Source of the DNA: an uncultured Pelagibacteraceae bacterium
Lineage (GTDB): Bacteria; Pseudomonadota; Alphaproteobacteria; Pelagibacterales; Pelagibacteraceae
Assembly: GCA_902573835.1 (NCBI GenBank)
Contig: CACGKZ010000007.1
Span: 1 to 46,379 of the forward strand
DNA: 46,379 nt
Direction: 5' to 3'
Below the pieces are notes generated by a model. It worked only from the letters and a program-made list of their open reading frames with translations, did not search any database and was not told the origin of the DNA. Positions 27,416 through 36,883 of this stretch are shown piece by piece (positions within the stretch are counted from its first letter, which is position 1; each line of letters opens with the position of its first letter). A program made the translations under genes and the position numbers.

Positions 27416-27958
27416 ATGATACAAGTAGAACAAACACCTAATCCAGACTCGTTAAAATTTTTGTCACAAAAAATTTTATCCAAGGTTGGGACAGAAGAAT
27501 TTAGAAAATCAAATTTAAAGAGCATTAAAATTCCTTTCATTAAAGAGGTATTAAATTTTTCAGGCGTAGAACTTGTCTTAATTTCAGAAAATTTTTTGAC
27601 GGTCAAAAAAGAAAAAAATGTTTCTTGGGATAGTTTAAAACCAATGATCATTTCACATTTAAATGATTATTTCGAAAAAACTGAGGATCCAATTTTAATT
27701 GACCATAAAATGGAAAAAAAATCTGACGATAATGAAACTATCCTAAAAATAAAAGATGTTTTAGACACCAAAATAAGACCAGCAGTTGCGAAAGACGGGG
27801 GTGATATCAAATTTAAATCATTTGAAAATGGTGTTGTTAAAGTTGAATTACAAGGGGCATGCTCAGGCTGTCCAAGTTCAATAATGACTTTGAAACAAGG
27901 AGTACAAAATTTATTAAAACATTATGTTAAAGAAGTTAACTCAGTCGAGGCCATTTAA
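27416..27958 (+). CDS. nfuA: NfuA-type iron-sulfur cluster carrier (Nfu_N + NifU domains)
   Basis: This 180-residue protein has an N-terminal Nfu domain (VEQTPNPDSLKFL, residues 4-16) and a C-terminal NifU domain with the cluster-binding CSGCPSSIMTLKQGV. It carries 4Fe-4S clusters to target proteins. A longer frame begins at 27392, but the ATG at 27416 gives the canonical Nfu N-terminus, which starts MIQVEQTPNP, and avoids overlap with trpS. The next gene's ATG follows the stop with no gap. Confidence 0.95.
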   Translation: MIQVEQTPNPDSLKFLSQKILSKVGTEEFRKSNLKSIKIPFIKEVLNFSGVELVLISENFLTVKKEKNVSWDSLKPMIISHLNDYFEKTEDPILIDHKMEKKSDDNETILKIKDVLDTKIRPAVAKDGGDIKFKSFENGVVKVELQGACSGCPSSIMTLKQGVQNLLKHYVKEVNSVEAI

Positions 27959-29485
27959 ATGAAAAAGAATTTAAGTTATAGAGAAAAATTACTTGAATTA
28001 GCAAGCATATACAAAATTTCTGAAGTACAAAATTATATTAAAAGAAAAAAGAATCTCACTACTCATCAAATTGAGCATATTTTAAAAAAGAATAATGTTC
28101 CTATACCAAAAGATTTTAACATTAGTTTTTTTAAGAAAAGTATTTCAAATCCTATTTCAAAAGCAGGCAAAGGTGTTTCAGGAATTTATAGTGACACAAC
28201 TGAAGGAGTAGGAAAATTTTTTAAAAGAACAAAAAAAGGAGCTACAGGATTATACGATGATACCACTGGAGGTGTTGGGAATTTCTTTATATCATTGTGG
28301 AGGAATTCTGGTAATTTAGGACTTGGCATTTTAAATACAATTCCTAAAGTATTTAATACAGTTTCTAGTTTTATTTCAGATGCATTAGTAAATTTGTTTA
28401 GCAGTTTTTATACCTCTGAAGTTGAAAAAACAAAAACCAATAAGTTGATTAAAGGTTTTGGGGTTGTGGTCTTTATCTGTGCAATAGGTATTACCTTTTT
28501 CACTTTAAAAGAAAACTACGATGGAATTGATGTGACTCAATCAGTTCAAGTTGAAAAAGAAAAACCAAAAAAAATTGAAAAACAGAAAGAAGTAAAGAAA
28601 AAAATAGAAAAAAAAACTTCACTAAAAGAGGAGCAAAAACAGGTTAAAAAACCTGAGCTAAAAAAAGAGAAATCTCCTAGTCAAGTTACTGAATTAGTCC
28701 TACCAAACTTAAATATTAAAACTGAGACTGTTTTAAGTTTGTTCGAAGATGTTGAATACGACTTGAAGACAGTAAGATATCAAAAAAAAGTTAAACCAAT
28801 ATACTTTACACAATTTCCAAAAGATTTAGATGAAATCAAAGATACTAAACTTAAAAAAGAAACATTTATAAAAATTGTACTTCCTTTGGTGGTAGCTGAA
28901 AATGATAAAATTTTAGATGATAAAATAAAATTAAAAAGAATTACTTCAAAAAAAATGACTTCTGATAAAGAAAAATCTTGGCTGAGATTAAAATTAAGAG
29001 AATACAAAGTAAAAAATTCTGATATGGTTGAGTTAAATAAAAGAATGGATATTATACCTGTCTCAATAGCATTAGCGCAAGCTGCGAAAGAAAGTGGTTG
29101 GGGAACATCAAGATTTGCTTTAGAGGGGAATGCAATATTTGGTCAGTGGACATGGACCGGTCAAGGTATAGAACCATTGAACAAAGGTAAAAACGAGGGA
29201 CACAAAATTCTCAGATTTCCAATCTTAAGAGCTTCAGTTAAAGCCTACAAGAACAATTTAAACACTCACAGAGGTTATTCAGAGTTTAGAGAAAAAAGAC
29301 ATAATATCAGAAAAAGAAATAAGTCTATTAGAGGTTTGGATCTTACAGATACTTTAGATAAATACGCGCAAACTGGAAAAGAATATACAGATATTTTAGA
29401 GCAAATAATAAAACAAAACGATCTATCGGATTTTGAGAAAGTTCAGTTAACTAACTCTGTTGTAAAAAAAGATATACAACTTTAA
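27959..29485 (+). CDS. Membrane-anchored Bax-like glucosaminidase with N-terminal twin repeat
   Basis: This 508-residue protein has an unusual layout. Residues 1-160 are basic and probably cytoplasmic, with two near-identical 18-residue units at 71-88 (KGVSGIYSDTTEGVGKFF) and 93-110 (KGATGLYDDTTGGVGNFF). One transmembrane helix lies at about 165-184, then a Lys/Glu-rich linker at 195-240. The C-terminal domain at about 290-500 is of the glucosaminidase/Bax (GH73-like) type with AQAAKESGWGTSRFA (catalytic Glu378), NAIFGQWTW and VKAYKNNLNTHRGY. It should cut peptidoglycan glycan strands in the periplasm while its N-terminus contacts something inside the cell. The N-terminal function is unknown. 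Confidence 0.8.
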   Translation: MKKNLSYREKLLELASIYKISEVQNYIKRKKNLTTHQIEHILKKNNVPIPKDFNISFFKKSISNPISKAGKGVSGIYSDTTEGVGKFFKRTKKGATGLYDDTTGGVGNFFISLWRNSGNLGLGILNTIPKVFNTVSSFISDALVNLFSSFYTSEVEKTKTNKLIKGFGVVVFICAIGITFFTLKENYDGIDVTQSVQVEKEKPKKIEKQKEVKKKIEKKTSLKEEQKQVKKPELKKEKSPSQVTELVLPNLNIKTETVLSLFEDVEYDLKTVRYQKKVKPIYFTQFPKDLDEIKDTKLKKETFIKIVLPLVVAENDKILDDKIKLKRITSKKMTSDKEKSWLRLKLREYKVKNSDMVELNKRMDIIPVSIALAQAAKESGWGTSRFALEGNAIFGQWTWTGQGIEPLNKGKNEGHKILRFPILRASVKAYKNNLNTHRGYSEFREKRHNIRKRNKSIRGLDLTDTLDKYAQTGKEYTDILEQIIKQNDLSDFEKVQLTNSVVKKDIQL

Positions 29486-29487
29486 AA

Positions 29488-30531
29488 TCATTTTTCTTTC
29501 ACAACAAATTGAATACCGAGCCATCTATAGAAACCATTATTTTCTCTTAAAGAACAATTTATTCTGCCGCGTTCAGTGATAAACTTTCCCTCTAAAATAA
29601 TATTGAGATTTTTTTCACTTTCAAATTTTATTTTAGAATTTCGCCACTTATCTTCTTCATTTGAAAAACAGTTTATGTTATTTAAATTTTTTAAATTATC
29701 GTAAAATTGAATACTTACTTTGGGAGGATTATTCTTGTCACTTATATATCTTTCCTTTGGTTGAATGGATTTGTATGGAAAAGGCAAAGTTTTAAGTATA
29801 GTTTTAAATCTCTCTTTTTCTCCGTATTTTTCATTGATCGGAAATCTTGGCATTTCAAATAAATTTTTAGTGTAGTCGACCACCCCCGAATGTTGACCAA
29901 AGGCATATTTATAGCCAAGCTCAATTACTATATTTTTTAAACTTAAGCTGTATTCACCAAATGGATAGGAAAAAAAGGCTGAATTTTTCCCAATCTCATT
30001 CTTAAAGATGCTGATAGATTTTTTCAAATCATTTTCAATTTCTTGATCCTCAAAGTCGATTAAGTAATCGTGGCTATGGCTGTGATTTCCAATTTCAACG
30101 AAATCGTATTTTTCTATTTCTCTAATATTTTCCCAGCTCATGTACCCTCTTTTTCCAACTTCTCTTGTACTTACAAATAAGATGAAAGGAATTTTATCTT
30201 TTTTAAGAATTGGCCAAGCATTATCGTAAAAAGATTGATATCCATCGTCTATTGTAATAAGAACTTTTCTCTCTTTTTTCTTATCATTTAGTTCATTTTC
30301 AAAATTAGATGGATTCACGAACTTAATTCCATCTTTTTTAATTAGTTCAATATGTTCTTTAAAATCATTAATCCTTATATTTGTTGAGGGATATTTATTT
30401 TCTTCAAATCGGTGATACATTATAGTAATTATACCAAAGTCATCTATGGTTAATTCAGATGAGTGTAAATTAAATTTTAAAGGTAAAAAAAATAAAAATA
30501 TGATTAATAATTTTTTAATAATAAATTGCAC
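29488..30531 (-). CDS. Secreted polysaccharide deacetylase (NodB-type)
   Basis: The NodB homology domain is clear: ITIMYHRF, then TIDDGYQSF with the metal-binding and catalytic Asp pair, GNHSHSHDYL (metal His residues), and SYPFGEYS. A C-terminal part of about 100 residues (from KVSIQFYDN) looks like a beta-rich domain that I do not recognise. I chose GTG at 30531 because it starts a good signal peptide (QFIIKKLLIIFLFFLPL), giving 347 residues; the frame stays open to 30672 but would cover tsaB. Even so the start overlaps the divergent tsaB by 32 bases. The substrate is unknown. Confidence 0.78.
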   Translation of the reverse strand: MQFIIKKLLIIFLFFLPLKFNLHSSELTIDDFGIITIMYHRFEENKYPSTNIRINDFKEHIELIKKDGIKFVNPSNFENELNDKKKERKVLITIDDGYQSFYDNAWPILKKDKIPFILFVSTREVGKRGYMSWENIREIEKYDFVEIGNHSHSHDYLIDFEDQEIENDLKKSISIFKNEIGKNSAFFSYPFGEYSLSLKNIVIELGYKYAFGQHSGVVDYTKNLFEMPRFPINEKYGEKERFKTILKTLPFPYKSIQPKERYISDKNNPPKVSIQFYDNLKNLNNINCFSNEEDKWRNSKIKFESEKNLNIILEGKFITERGRINCSLRENNGFYRWLGIQFVVKEK

Positions 30532-30877
30532 TGGCAATAATAATTCAATAGGTTTAAAATCTAATAATAAATTCTTTATAGAAAAATTACAAAACAATAT
30601 TAATTCAAACAATCTTCTTGTTAACAATATCATTAAATTTTTAAAAAAAAATAAGGTTAAATTAAGCAACAAATACTCTATAATAGTTAATATGGGCCCT
30701 GGAAGCTACTCTTCCATTAGAATATCTTTATCTGTGGCAAAAGGAATCCAAATTGTACATGGCTCTAAACTATATGGCTATAAAAGCTATCAATTATCAG
30801 AATTAAAACTTGAAAATATTCAGAATTTGATAAAAAATAAACAATTAGAAAATAAAATGGTTAATCCAGTCTATTAA
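30500..30877 (+). CDS. tsaB: TsaB-like protein of the tRNA t6A pathway, half length
   Basis: The 125-residue product matches the N-terminal domain of TsaB: LIINCTGNNNSIGL at the start (usually ILALDTS) and VNMGPGSYSSIRISLSVAKGI (usually GPGSFTGVRIGLATAKGL). TsaB partners TsaD and TsaE to make threonylcarbamoyl-A37 in tRNA. The second half of the usual 210-230 residues is absent and only 17 bases separate the stop from fur, so no hidden remainder exists here. ATG at 30500 fits the family start; 30446 is a longer alternative. rimI, often next to tsaB, is absent. Confidence 0.78.
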   Translation: MINNFLIINCTGNNNSIGLKSNNKFFIEKLQNNINSNNLLVNNIIKFLKKNKVKLSNKYSIIVNMGPGSYSSIRISLSVAKGIQIVHGSKLYGYKSYQLSELKLENIQNLIKNKQLENKMVNPVY

Positions 30878-30894
30878 TAAAAGGTTATAAGATA

Positions 30895-31320
30895 ATGAGT
30901 GTTATTGAGGAAAAATGTAAACAAAAAGGAGTGAGACTTACTGAACAAAGGCGAATAATAGCTAAGGTAATGTCTGAGTCAAAGCTAACTTTTGGCTCTA
31001 AAGATCATCCTGATGTCGACGAATTGCATAAAAGAGTAACTCTAGTAGATAAAAAAATTAGTATAGCTACAGTTTATAGAACTCTAAAATTATTTGAAGA
31101 GTCCGGAATTATTGAAAGACACGACTTTAAAGAAGGCAAATCGAGATATGAACCATCAACAGATGAGCACCATGATCATTTAATTGATGTTAACACTGGT
31201 GAAATAATTGAATTTGTTGATAAAGATATTGAAGAATTGCAAATTAAAATAGCAAAAAAACTTGGTTATAATTTAGTTGATCATAAACTTGAGCTTTATG
31301 GATCAAAAAAGAAAAAATAA
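30895..31320 (+). CDS. fur: Fur-family metal-responsive regulator
   Basis: This 141-residue protein has the Fur winged helix (GVRLTEQRRIIAKVM; ISIATVYRTLKLFEESGII) and the metal-binding segment HHDHLIDVNTGEIIEF. The zinc CxxC of classical Fur is replaced (IDVNTG), as in alphaproteobacterial Fur/Mur proteins. It could respond to iron or manganese; the sequence does not decide. It follows tsaB by 17 bases and its end overlaps the chosen miaB start. Confidence 0.9.
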   Translation: MSVIEEKCKQKGVRLTEQRRIIAKVMSESKLTFGSKDHPDVDELHKRVTLVDKKISIATVYRTLKLFEESGIIERHDFKEGKSRYEPSTDEHHDHLIDVNTGEIIEFVDKDIEELQIKIAKKLGYNLVDHKLELYGSKKKK

Positions 31321-32656
31321 TTTGAAAAAAAAAATTTTTATAAAAACTTTTGGTTGTCAGATGAATGAATATGATAGCAACCGAATTTTAGATATTACTA
31401 AGAAGATCAATTATTTTCCTACTAAAAAAAAAGCGGAAGCAGATTGCTATATAATTAATACTTGTCATATTAGAGAAAAAGCAACAGAAAAAGTATTCCA
31501 TGACGTAGGTAGAGTTAAAAAAGAATACAAAAATAAAAAAAAACCTATCCTTATTATCACTGGATGTGTTGCTCAGGCTGAGGGCGATTTAATTTTAAAA
31601 AAGGATAACTATGTTGATGCTGTAATTGGTCCTCAGTCTTATCAATCTATAAATAAAATTATAAGAGACATTGAAAACAAAAAAACACAACATAACATAA
31701 CAAATTTTGAAACAGTAAAAAAATTTGATGAACTTAAATTAATTAACAATAATAATTCAAAAGTTTCATCATTTTTGACTATACAAGAAGGTTGTGACAA
31801 ATTTTGCAAATTTTGTGTGGTTCCCTATACACGAGGTTCGGAATATTCTAGAAATTTCGAAGATGTTTTAAATGAAGCAGATGAGCTTATAAGCAAAGGA
31901 ACAAGAGAAATAATTTTATTAGGTCAAAATGTAAATGCTTACAATGATAAAAATAATAAACGTTTATCTGATATTATATATTCTCTTCAGAAAAAAAAGG
32001 ATCTTCTAAGAATTCGATATTATACTTCTCACCCAAAAGATATGACTAAAGACTTAATCGAGGCACATAAAGAATGTTCTAAACTTATGCCGTTATTACA
32101 TTTACCCGTTCAATCAGGTTCTGATAAAATTCTGAAAGAGATGAATAGAAAACATAATATAAAGGAATATTTAAAAACTATTAATATTTTAAAAGAAAAA
32201 AATTCAAGAATAGAATTTGCTAGTGATTTTATAATTGCTTATCCTGGTGAAAAACAAGAAGACTTCAATCAAACCTATAATTTAATGGAAAAGGTTAAAT
32301 TCATAAATTCATATTCTTTTATTTTTAGTCCAAGACCTGGTACTCCAGCAAGTGATATGAAAAGAGTTGATGAAAAATTAGCTAAAAAAAGACTTATAAT
32401 TTTTCAAAAACTTGCTGAAAATATTAAGATGAATTATAAAAAAAAACTTGTAAATAAAATTGCAAAAGTATTGTTTGAAAATAAAATGACAAAAGAAAAA
32501 GATAAATACTTTGGAAGAGATGAATATCAGAACCCAGTTATAGTCTGTTCGAAAAAAAATATCACTGGTCAGGAAAAAAAAGTTCTGATAAAAAAATTCT
32601 CTCAAAATACAATCTATGGAGAATTAATTAGTAGCGATAACTTTCTAGCAGCTTAA
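31298..32656 (+). CDS. miaB: tRNA-2-methylthio-N6-dimethylallyladenosine synthase MiaB
   Basis: This radical-SAM methylthiotransferase is 452 residues from the ATG at 31298. The N-terminal cluster cysteines are in TFGCQMNEYDS, NTCHIREKA and TGCVAQAEG. The radical-SAM motif is EGCDKFCKFCVVPYTRG (CxxxCxxC). A TRAM-like domain closes the protein. MiaB adds the methylthio group at A37 of tRNAs that read U-starting codons. The TTG at 31322 gives a canonical start, MKKKIFIKTFGC, without overlapping fur and is a real alternative; the longer TTG at 31277 is less likely. Confidence 0.95.
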   Translation: MDQKRKNNLKKKIFIKTFGCQMNEYDSNRILDITKKINYFPTKKKAEADCYIINTCHIREKATEKVFHDVGRVKKEYKNKKKPILIITGCVAQAEGDLILKKDNYVDAVIGPQSYQSINKIIRDIENKKTQHNITNFETVKKFDELKLINNNNSKVSSFLTIQEGCDKFCKFCVVPYTRGSEYSRNFEDVLNEADELISKGTREIILLGQNVNAYNDKNNKRLSDIIYSLQKKKDLLRIRYYTSHPKDMTKDLIEAHKECSKLMPLLHLPVQSGSDKILKEMNRKHNIKEYLKTINILKEKNSRIEFASDFIIAYPGEKQEDFNQTYNLMEKVKFINSYSFIFSPRPGTPASDMKRVDEKLAKKRLIIFQKLAENIKMNYKKKLVNKIAKVLFENKMTKEKDKYFGRDEYQNPVIVCSKKNITGQEKKVLIKKFSQNTIYGELISSDNFLAA

Positions 32657-32658
32657 TT

Positions 32659-33660
32659 ATGTCTAAAATAGAAAACCTTGAACAAAATTATAGTATAAAA
32701 AAGATAGATAAAGAAACAATTAATATCAAAGTTCATAATAATGATATTTTAGTATCAGTTGTAGGGGAGTTTAATAATAATTTAAATGAATTGGAGAAAT
32801 TGACTAAAACAAAAATATTTTTCAGAGGCAATTCAATTACGATCAAAGGCAATTCAGAAGAAATTAATAGAGCATCTGATGCTATTAAGTTTTTAGTTAA
32901 CAAATATTTAAAAACTAATATAATTGAAAAAGAAGATCTTGTGCTTTCAGTTAAAGGAAAAAATGTTAGTTTTAAATCCAATGTTCATAATTTTGGTCAA
33001 TTAATAAAAACACCAAAAAAAACAGTAATAGCAAGATCTAAAAAGCAATCTGACTATATAAAAGCTCTCACAAACAACGACATAACTATGGCTTTAGGAC
33101 CTGCTGGAACAGGTAAAAGTTTTTTAGCAGTGTCAGTTGCTATGACAATGTTATTTGAAAAAAAAGTAGAAAAAGTGATTTTATCCAGACCAGCTGTAGA
33201 AGCAGGGGAAAAACTTGGATTTTTACCAGGCGATATGAAAGAAAAAGTAGATCCTTATTTGAGGCCTTTATATGACGCACTTTATGATCTTTTTGGCTTT
33301 GAAAAAATTAATAAAAAGATCGAGTCAGGAGAGATTGAAATAGCTCCGTTAGCATTCATGAGAGGAAGAACTTTAAAAAATTCTTTTGCTATACTGGATG
33401 AAGCACAGAATGCTACACTTACCCAAATTAAAATGTTTTTAACAAGAATAGGAGAAAATTCAAAAATAGTAGTAAATGGTGATCCTTCACAGATTGATTT
33501 AATAAATAAATCTCAATCAGGATTGGTAAAAACAAAAAAAATATTAAACAAAATAAAAGAAATAAAATTAATAGAATTTGATCATAAAGACGTCGTAAGA
33601 CATCCATTAGTTACAAAAATTATTAAGGCTTTCAGCAAAAATATTAATGATAAAGATTAA
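32659..33660 (+). CDS. phoH: PhoH-family ATPase (YbeZ)
   Basis: This 333-residue protein has a KH-like N-terminus and a P-loop ATPase domain with ALGPAGTGKSFLAVS (Walker A at 147-154) and FAILDEAQNAT (Walker B). It contains VILSRPAVEAGEKLGFLPGD, a PhoH signature. YbeZ works with YbeY in rRNA maturation, and ybeY follows with its start inside the last codons of this gene. Two bases separate it from miaB; miaB-phoH-ybeY-lnt is a conserved order. Confidence 0.95.
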   Translation: MSKIENLEQNYSIKKIDKETINIKVHNNDILVSVVGEFNNNLNELEKLTKTKIFFRGNSITIKGNSEEINRASDAIKFLVNKYLKTNIIEKEDLVLSVKGKNVSFKSNVHNFGQLIKTPKKTVIARSKKQSDYIKALTNNDITMALGPAGTGKSFLAVSVAMTMLFEKKVEKVILSRPAVEAGEKLGFLPGDMKEKVDPYLRPLYDALYDLFGFEKINKKIESGEIEIAPLAFMRGRTLKNSFAILDEAQNATLTQIKMFLTRIGENSKIVVNGDPSQIDLINKSQSGLVKTKKILNKIKEIKLIEFDHKDVVRHPLVTKIIKAFSKNINDKD

Positions 33661-34067
33661 TGTTATTGTTAAAGACAAAACCTGGTTTAAATTCATTAAA
33701 AATCCAGAAACTTACTTAAAGAAAAAAATAAAAATAATTCAAAGTTTTATTATCTGGCACAAAAGAGATTAAATATCTCAATAAAAAATTTAAAAAAAAA
33801 AATAAAACAACAGATATTTTGTCTTTTCCGAGTCAAAACAAAAAAGATCTTAAAATATTATTGAAATCAAATTTAGAAATATATTTAGGTGATATTATAA
33901 TTAATTTAAAAAAAATAAATACTTCATCTAAAAAATTATTTAAAAAACGCTTTGATATACTATGGATTCATGGATTAATCCATTTATTCGGATATGATCA
34001 TAAAATAGATAGTAATTACAAAAAAATGAGTGCTATAGAGAAGAAGTTGCTTAATAAATTAAATTAG
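33647..34067 (+). pseudogene. ybeY: Endoribonuclease YbeY, frame-broken
   Basis: The ATG at 33647 (overlapping phoH) opens a YbeY-like N-terminus (MIKINVIVKDKTWFKF) that stops at 33772. The rest continues one frame over from about 33738: LLSGTKEIKYLNKKFKKKNK, then TTDILSFP, ending at 34067. The metal-binding HGLIHLFGYDH (normally HGxLHLxGYDH) is intact in the second part. A one-base change around 33738-33769 would join them. About 140 codons would result, shorter than the usual 150-160, so a small deletion is also possible. YbeY trims the 16S rRNA 3' end. Real loss or sequence error cannot be separated here. Confidence 0.82.
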
Positions 34068-35630
34068 ATGATTAATTTTTTACTTCACAGCAGAGTTTTA
34101 CTGGTATTTGTAATACCTTTTTTATTAGGATGTTTTTCTGTTTTTTCATTTCAACCATACAATTTTACATTTATAAATTTTTTTATATTTCCGTGTCTTT
34201 TTTTTATTTTATCCTACATAAATAAGAGATCTAAAAATAAATACAGAAAAAAACCATATTTAATAAATTTATTTTATGTAGGATATTTTTTTGGAGTTGG
34301 CTTTTTTTTAACGGGAACATATTGGATTTCTAATTCTTTACAATTTGATGAATTTTTTAAAAATTTAATACCTGTAACCGTTATAATAATTCCCTTAACA
34401 CTTGGATTGTTTTATGGATTAGGTTCTTTAATTTGTGGAAAATACTTAGAATACAATCTAAAATCTATTATTTTATTTTGTGCTACATTTTCTGCCGTAG
34501 ATTATATAAGAGCAAAAATATTAACCGGTTTTCCTTGGAATCTTTGGGCTTATAGCTGGTCCTGGTTTAACGAAATAATTCAAATTTTAAATCCTATTGG
34601 TTTATTTGCTTTTAATTTATTAACAATTACTTTCTTTTGTATGCCAAGTATTGTTTTTATAAAAAAATACAAACGTAAAGGCACTGTATTGAGTTTTTTT
34701 TTAGTAATTTTTTTTTTAAATTATATATACGGAAATTATGTAATTAATTATAATAAAGTTAATAATCAAAAACATTTTAAGAATAATGAGCAAATCTATG
34801 TCAAAATAGTATCACCAAATTTCGACTTAAAATATAATTTATCCGAGAAAGAGACATTTGAGCGAATAAAAAAACTAATTATGTATAGTGATATTGAAAA
34901 AAATAAAAAAACGTTATTCATATGGCCTGAAGGGGCTTTATCAGGAAAATACTTTTTTGAAATAGAGCAATATAAAAAATTGATAAAAGAAAATTTTTCT
35001 TCAAACCATTTAATAATTTTTGGAATAAACACCTTAGATGAAAAAGAAGATAAATTTTATAACAGTTTTGTTTTGGTCGATAATAATTTAAATAAAAAAT
35101 TTCAATATGACAAGGTAAAGCTAGTTCCGTTTGGTGAATTTTTACCCTTTCATAATAAATTAGAAAAAATAGGATTAAAAAAAATTACAGAAGGTTTTGG
35201 ATCTTTTAGTAAAGGTACAACTAATGAAACTTTTTCTTATGGTGAAATAGATATAATACCATTAATTTGTTATGAAATAATTTTTCCAGAATTAATTCAA
35301 AAAATAAAAAAAAAGAAAACCTTATTAATAAATATTTCAGAAGACGGCTGGTTTGGTAATTCTATTGGCCCGCATCAGCATTTTTCAAAATCAATTTTCA
35401 GAGCTATTGAAAGCGACTCCTTTGTTTTAAGATCCGCAAATAAAGGCTTTAGCGCTATAATTAATAATAAAGGACAAGTCATCAAAAGCCTTAAAAACAA
35501 CGAAACTGGAAGTCTAGAGTATAGATTGCCAATAATTGAAAAGAAGAATGGAAATAAAAATGATTTGATATTTTTTGTCCTTTTATTTACATATTGTCTA
35601 ATCTCTTTAAGATATAAAAATAATGACTAA
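34068..35630 (+). CDS. lnt: Apolipoprotein N-acyltransferase
   Basis: This 520-residue inner-membrane enzyme adds the third acyl chain to lipoproteins. The first 225 residues hold about seven hydrophobic helices. The nitrilase domain follows with the catalytic triad: Glu288 in FIWPEGAL, Lys349 in [12 protein letters not shown], Cys401 in [12 protein letters not shown] final hydrophobic helix ends the protein. The start is immediately after the ybeY stop; corC, usually between them, is absent. It overlaps metK by eight bases. Confidence 0.96.
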   Translation: MINFLLHSRVLLVFVIPFLLGCFSVFSFQPYNFTFINFFIFPCLFFILSYINKRSKNKYRKKPYLINLFYVGYFFGVGFFLTGTYWISNSLQFDEFFKNLIPVTVIIIPLTLGLFYGLGSLICGKYLEYNLKSIILFCATFSAVDYIRAKILTGFPWNLWAYSWSWFNEIIQILNPIGLFAFNLLTITFFCMPSIVFIKKYKRKGTVLSFFLVIFFLNYIYGNYVINYNKVNNQKHFKNNEQIYVKIVSPNFDLKYNLSEKETFERIKKLIMYSDIEKNKKTLFIWPEGALSGKYFFEIEQYKKLIKENFSSNHLIIFGINTLDEKEDKFYNSFVLVDNNLNKKFQYDKVKLVPFGEFLPFHNKLEKIGLKKITEGFGSFSKGTTNETFSYGEIDIIPLICYEIIFPELIQKIKKKKTLLINISEDGWFGNSIGPHQHFSKSIFRAIESDSFVLRSANKGFSAIINNKGQVIKSLKNNETGSLEYRLPIIEKKNGNKNDLIFFVLLFTYCLISLRYKNND

Positions 35631-36792
35631 AAAAAATTATCTGTTTACTAGTGAGTCTGTATCAGAGGGCCATCCTGATAAAGTATGCGATAGAATTTCT
35701 GATATGGTGGTGGATAGTTATTTATCAAAAGATCCTTTTGCTAGAGTAGCTTGTGAAACTTTAACCACCACTAATAAAGTTGTTCTTGCAGGAGAAATAC
35801 GAGGACCAAACATAGGCAAACATGAAATAATAGATAAAGTTAGAAATTGTATTAAAGATATAGGTTATGATCAGGAGGGTTTTTCTTGGAAAGAACAAAC
35901 AAAAATTGAATCTCATCTCCATGAACAATCAACTGATATTGCAATGGGAGTAGACTCTAAAGATAACAAAGATGAGGGAGCAGGAGATCAAGGTATTATG
36001 TTTGGATATGCTTGTAATGAGACTGATGATTTAATGCCAGCGCCAATATTTTATTCACACAAAATTCTACGTTTAATGGCTCAAGATAGAAAGTCAGGAG
36101 ATTTAAAAGGAATTGAGCCAGACTCAAAAAGCCAAGTGACAATGCTTTATGAAAATGAAAAACCAAAAAAAGTAACATCAGTAGTGATTTCAACACAACA
36201 CTCCAAAGATCTGGATCAAGAAAAAGTCAAAGAAATAATACTTCCATACATAAATAAATCTATACCAAAAGAATTATTGAGTGATCTGCAAAGTTCAGAA
36301 ATTTATATTAATCCAACTGGACAATTTATTATTGGAGGACCTGATGGTGATACCGGTTTGACTGGAAGAAAAATAATTGTTGATACTTACGGTGGAGCCG
36401 CTCCACATGGTGGAGGAGCATTTTCGGGTAAAGATCCTACAAAAGTTGATCGTTCAGCAGCTTATGTCTCAAGATATTTAGCAAAAAATATCGTAGCTTC
36501 TGGATTAACAGAAAAATGTTTGATCCAATTATCTTATGCTATCGGAGTTTCAAAGCCACTTTCAGTATATGTAAAATTAGGAGATAAAGATCAAAGCAAA
36601 ACAGCTAAAGTCGAGAAAATTATTAAAGATAATTTTGACTTATCTCCTCGAGGAATAAGAGAAATGCTTAATCTAAATAAGCCAATTTATGAAATAACAT
36701 CATCCTACGGGCACTTTGGAAGAAAACCGACAAATAAAGGCGAATTTTCTTGGGAAAAAACTGATAAAACCTCACTTTTTAAAAAGGTGTAA
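35623..36792 (+). CDS. metK: S-adenosylmethionine synthetase
   Basis: This 389-residue enzyme makes SAM from methionine and ATP. Signatures are [14 protein letters not shown] at the N-terminus, [12 protein letters not shown], and [19 protein letters not shown]. No SAM riboswitch can lie directly upstream, since the start is inside lnt. The downstream spacer of 91 bases to nusA holds a promoter-like sequence and a terminator hairpin. Confidence 0.97.
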   Translation: MTKKNYLFTSESVSEGHPDKVCDRISDMVVDSYLSKDPFARVACETLTTTNKVVLAGEIRGPNIGKHEIIDKVRNCIKDIGYDQEGFSWKEQTKIESHLHEQSTDIAMGVDSKDNKDEGAGDQGIMFGYACNETDDLMPAPIFYSHKILRLMAQDRKSGDLKGIEPDSKSQVTMLYENEKPKKVTSVVISTQHSKDLDQEKVKEIILPYINKSIPKELLSDLQSSEIYINPTGQFIIGGPDGDTGLTGRKIIVDTYGGAAPHGGGAFSGKDPTKVDRSAAYVSRYLAKNIVASGLTEKCLIQLSYAIGVSKPLSVYVKLGDKDQSKTAKVEKIIKDNFDLSPRGIREMLNLNKPIYEITSSYGHFGRKPTNKGEFSWEKTDKTSLFKKV

Positions 36793-36794
36793 TC

Positions 36795-36823
36795 TTGAAA
36801 AAACCTTAATTTTTCTTTAATAA
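36795..36823 (+). promoter_or_regulatory. Likely sigma-70 promoter of the nusA operon
   Basis: TTGAAA (36795-36800) and TAATAA (36818-36823) are separated by 17 bases. This is the best-spaced promoter-like pair in the metK-nusA gap. Transcription would start near 36830, before the hairpin at 36845-36866. Confidence 0.5.
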
Positions 36824-36844
36824 TAATTAAAATTTGAAAACTTC

Positions 36845-36870
36845 AAAATGGGCACTAGCCCATTTTTTTT
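36845..36870 (+). terminator. Rho-independent terminator/possible attenuator in the nusA leader
   Basis: AAAATGGGC (36845-36853) pairs perfectly with GCCCATTTT (36858-36866) around the loop ACTA, with T's continuing to 36870. The nusA Shine-Dalgarno AGGAG starts two bases later. A second hairpin, TTTGAA/TTCAAA at 36833-36847, shares bases with its left arm. It can end metK transcripts and, if the promoter at 36795 is real, attenuate nusA. Confidence 0.85.
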
Positions 36871-36883
36871 TAGGAGAATTAAA

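Noticed and set aside
35560-35630. SAM riboswitch in front of metK
   Set aside because: The region is coding sequence of lnt and overlaps metK by eight bases; no riboswitch core can be seen.
36848-36883. Longer nusA start at 36848
   Set aside because: It would translate the terminator hairpin and U-run; the ATG at 36884 has a proper Shine-Dalgarno and the family N-terminus.
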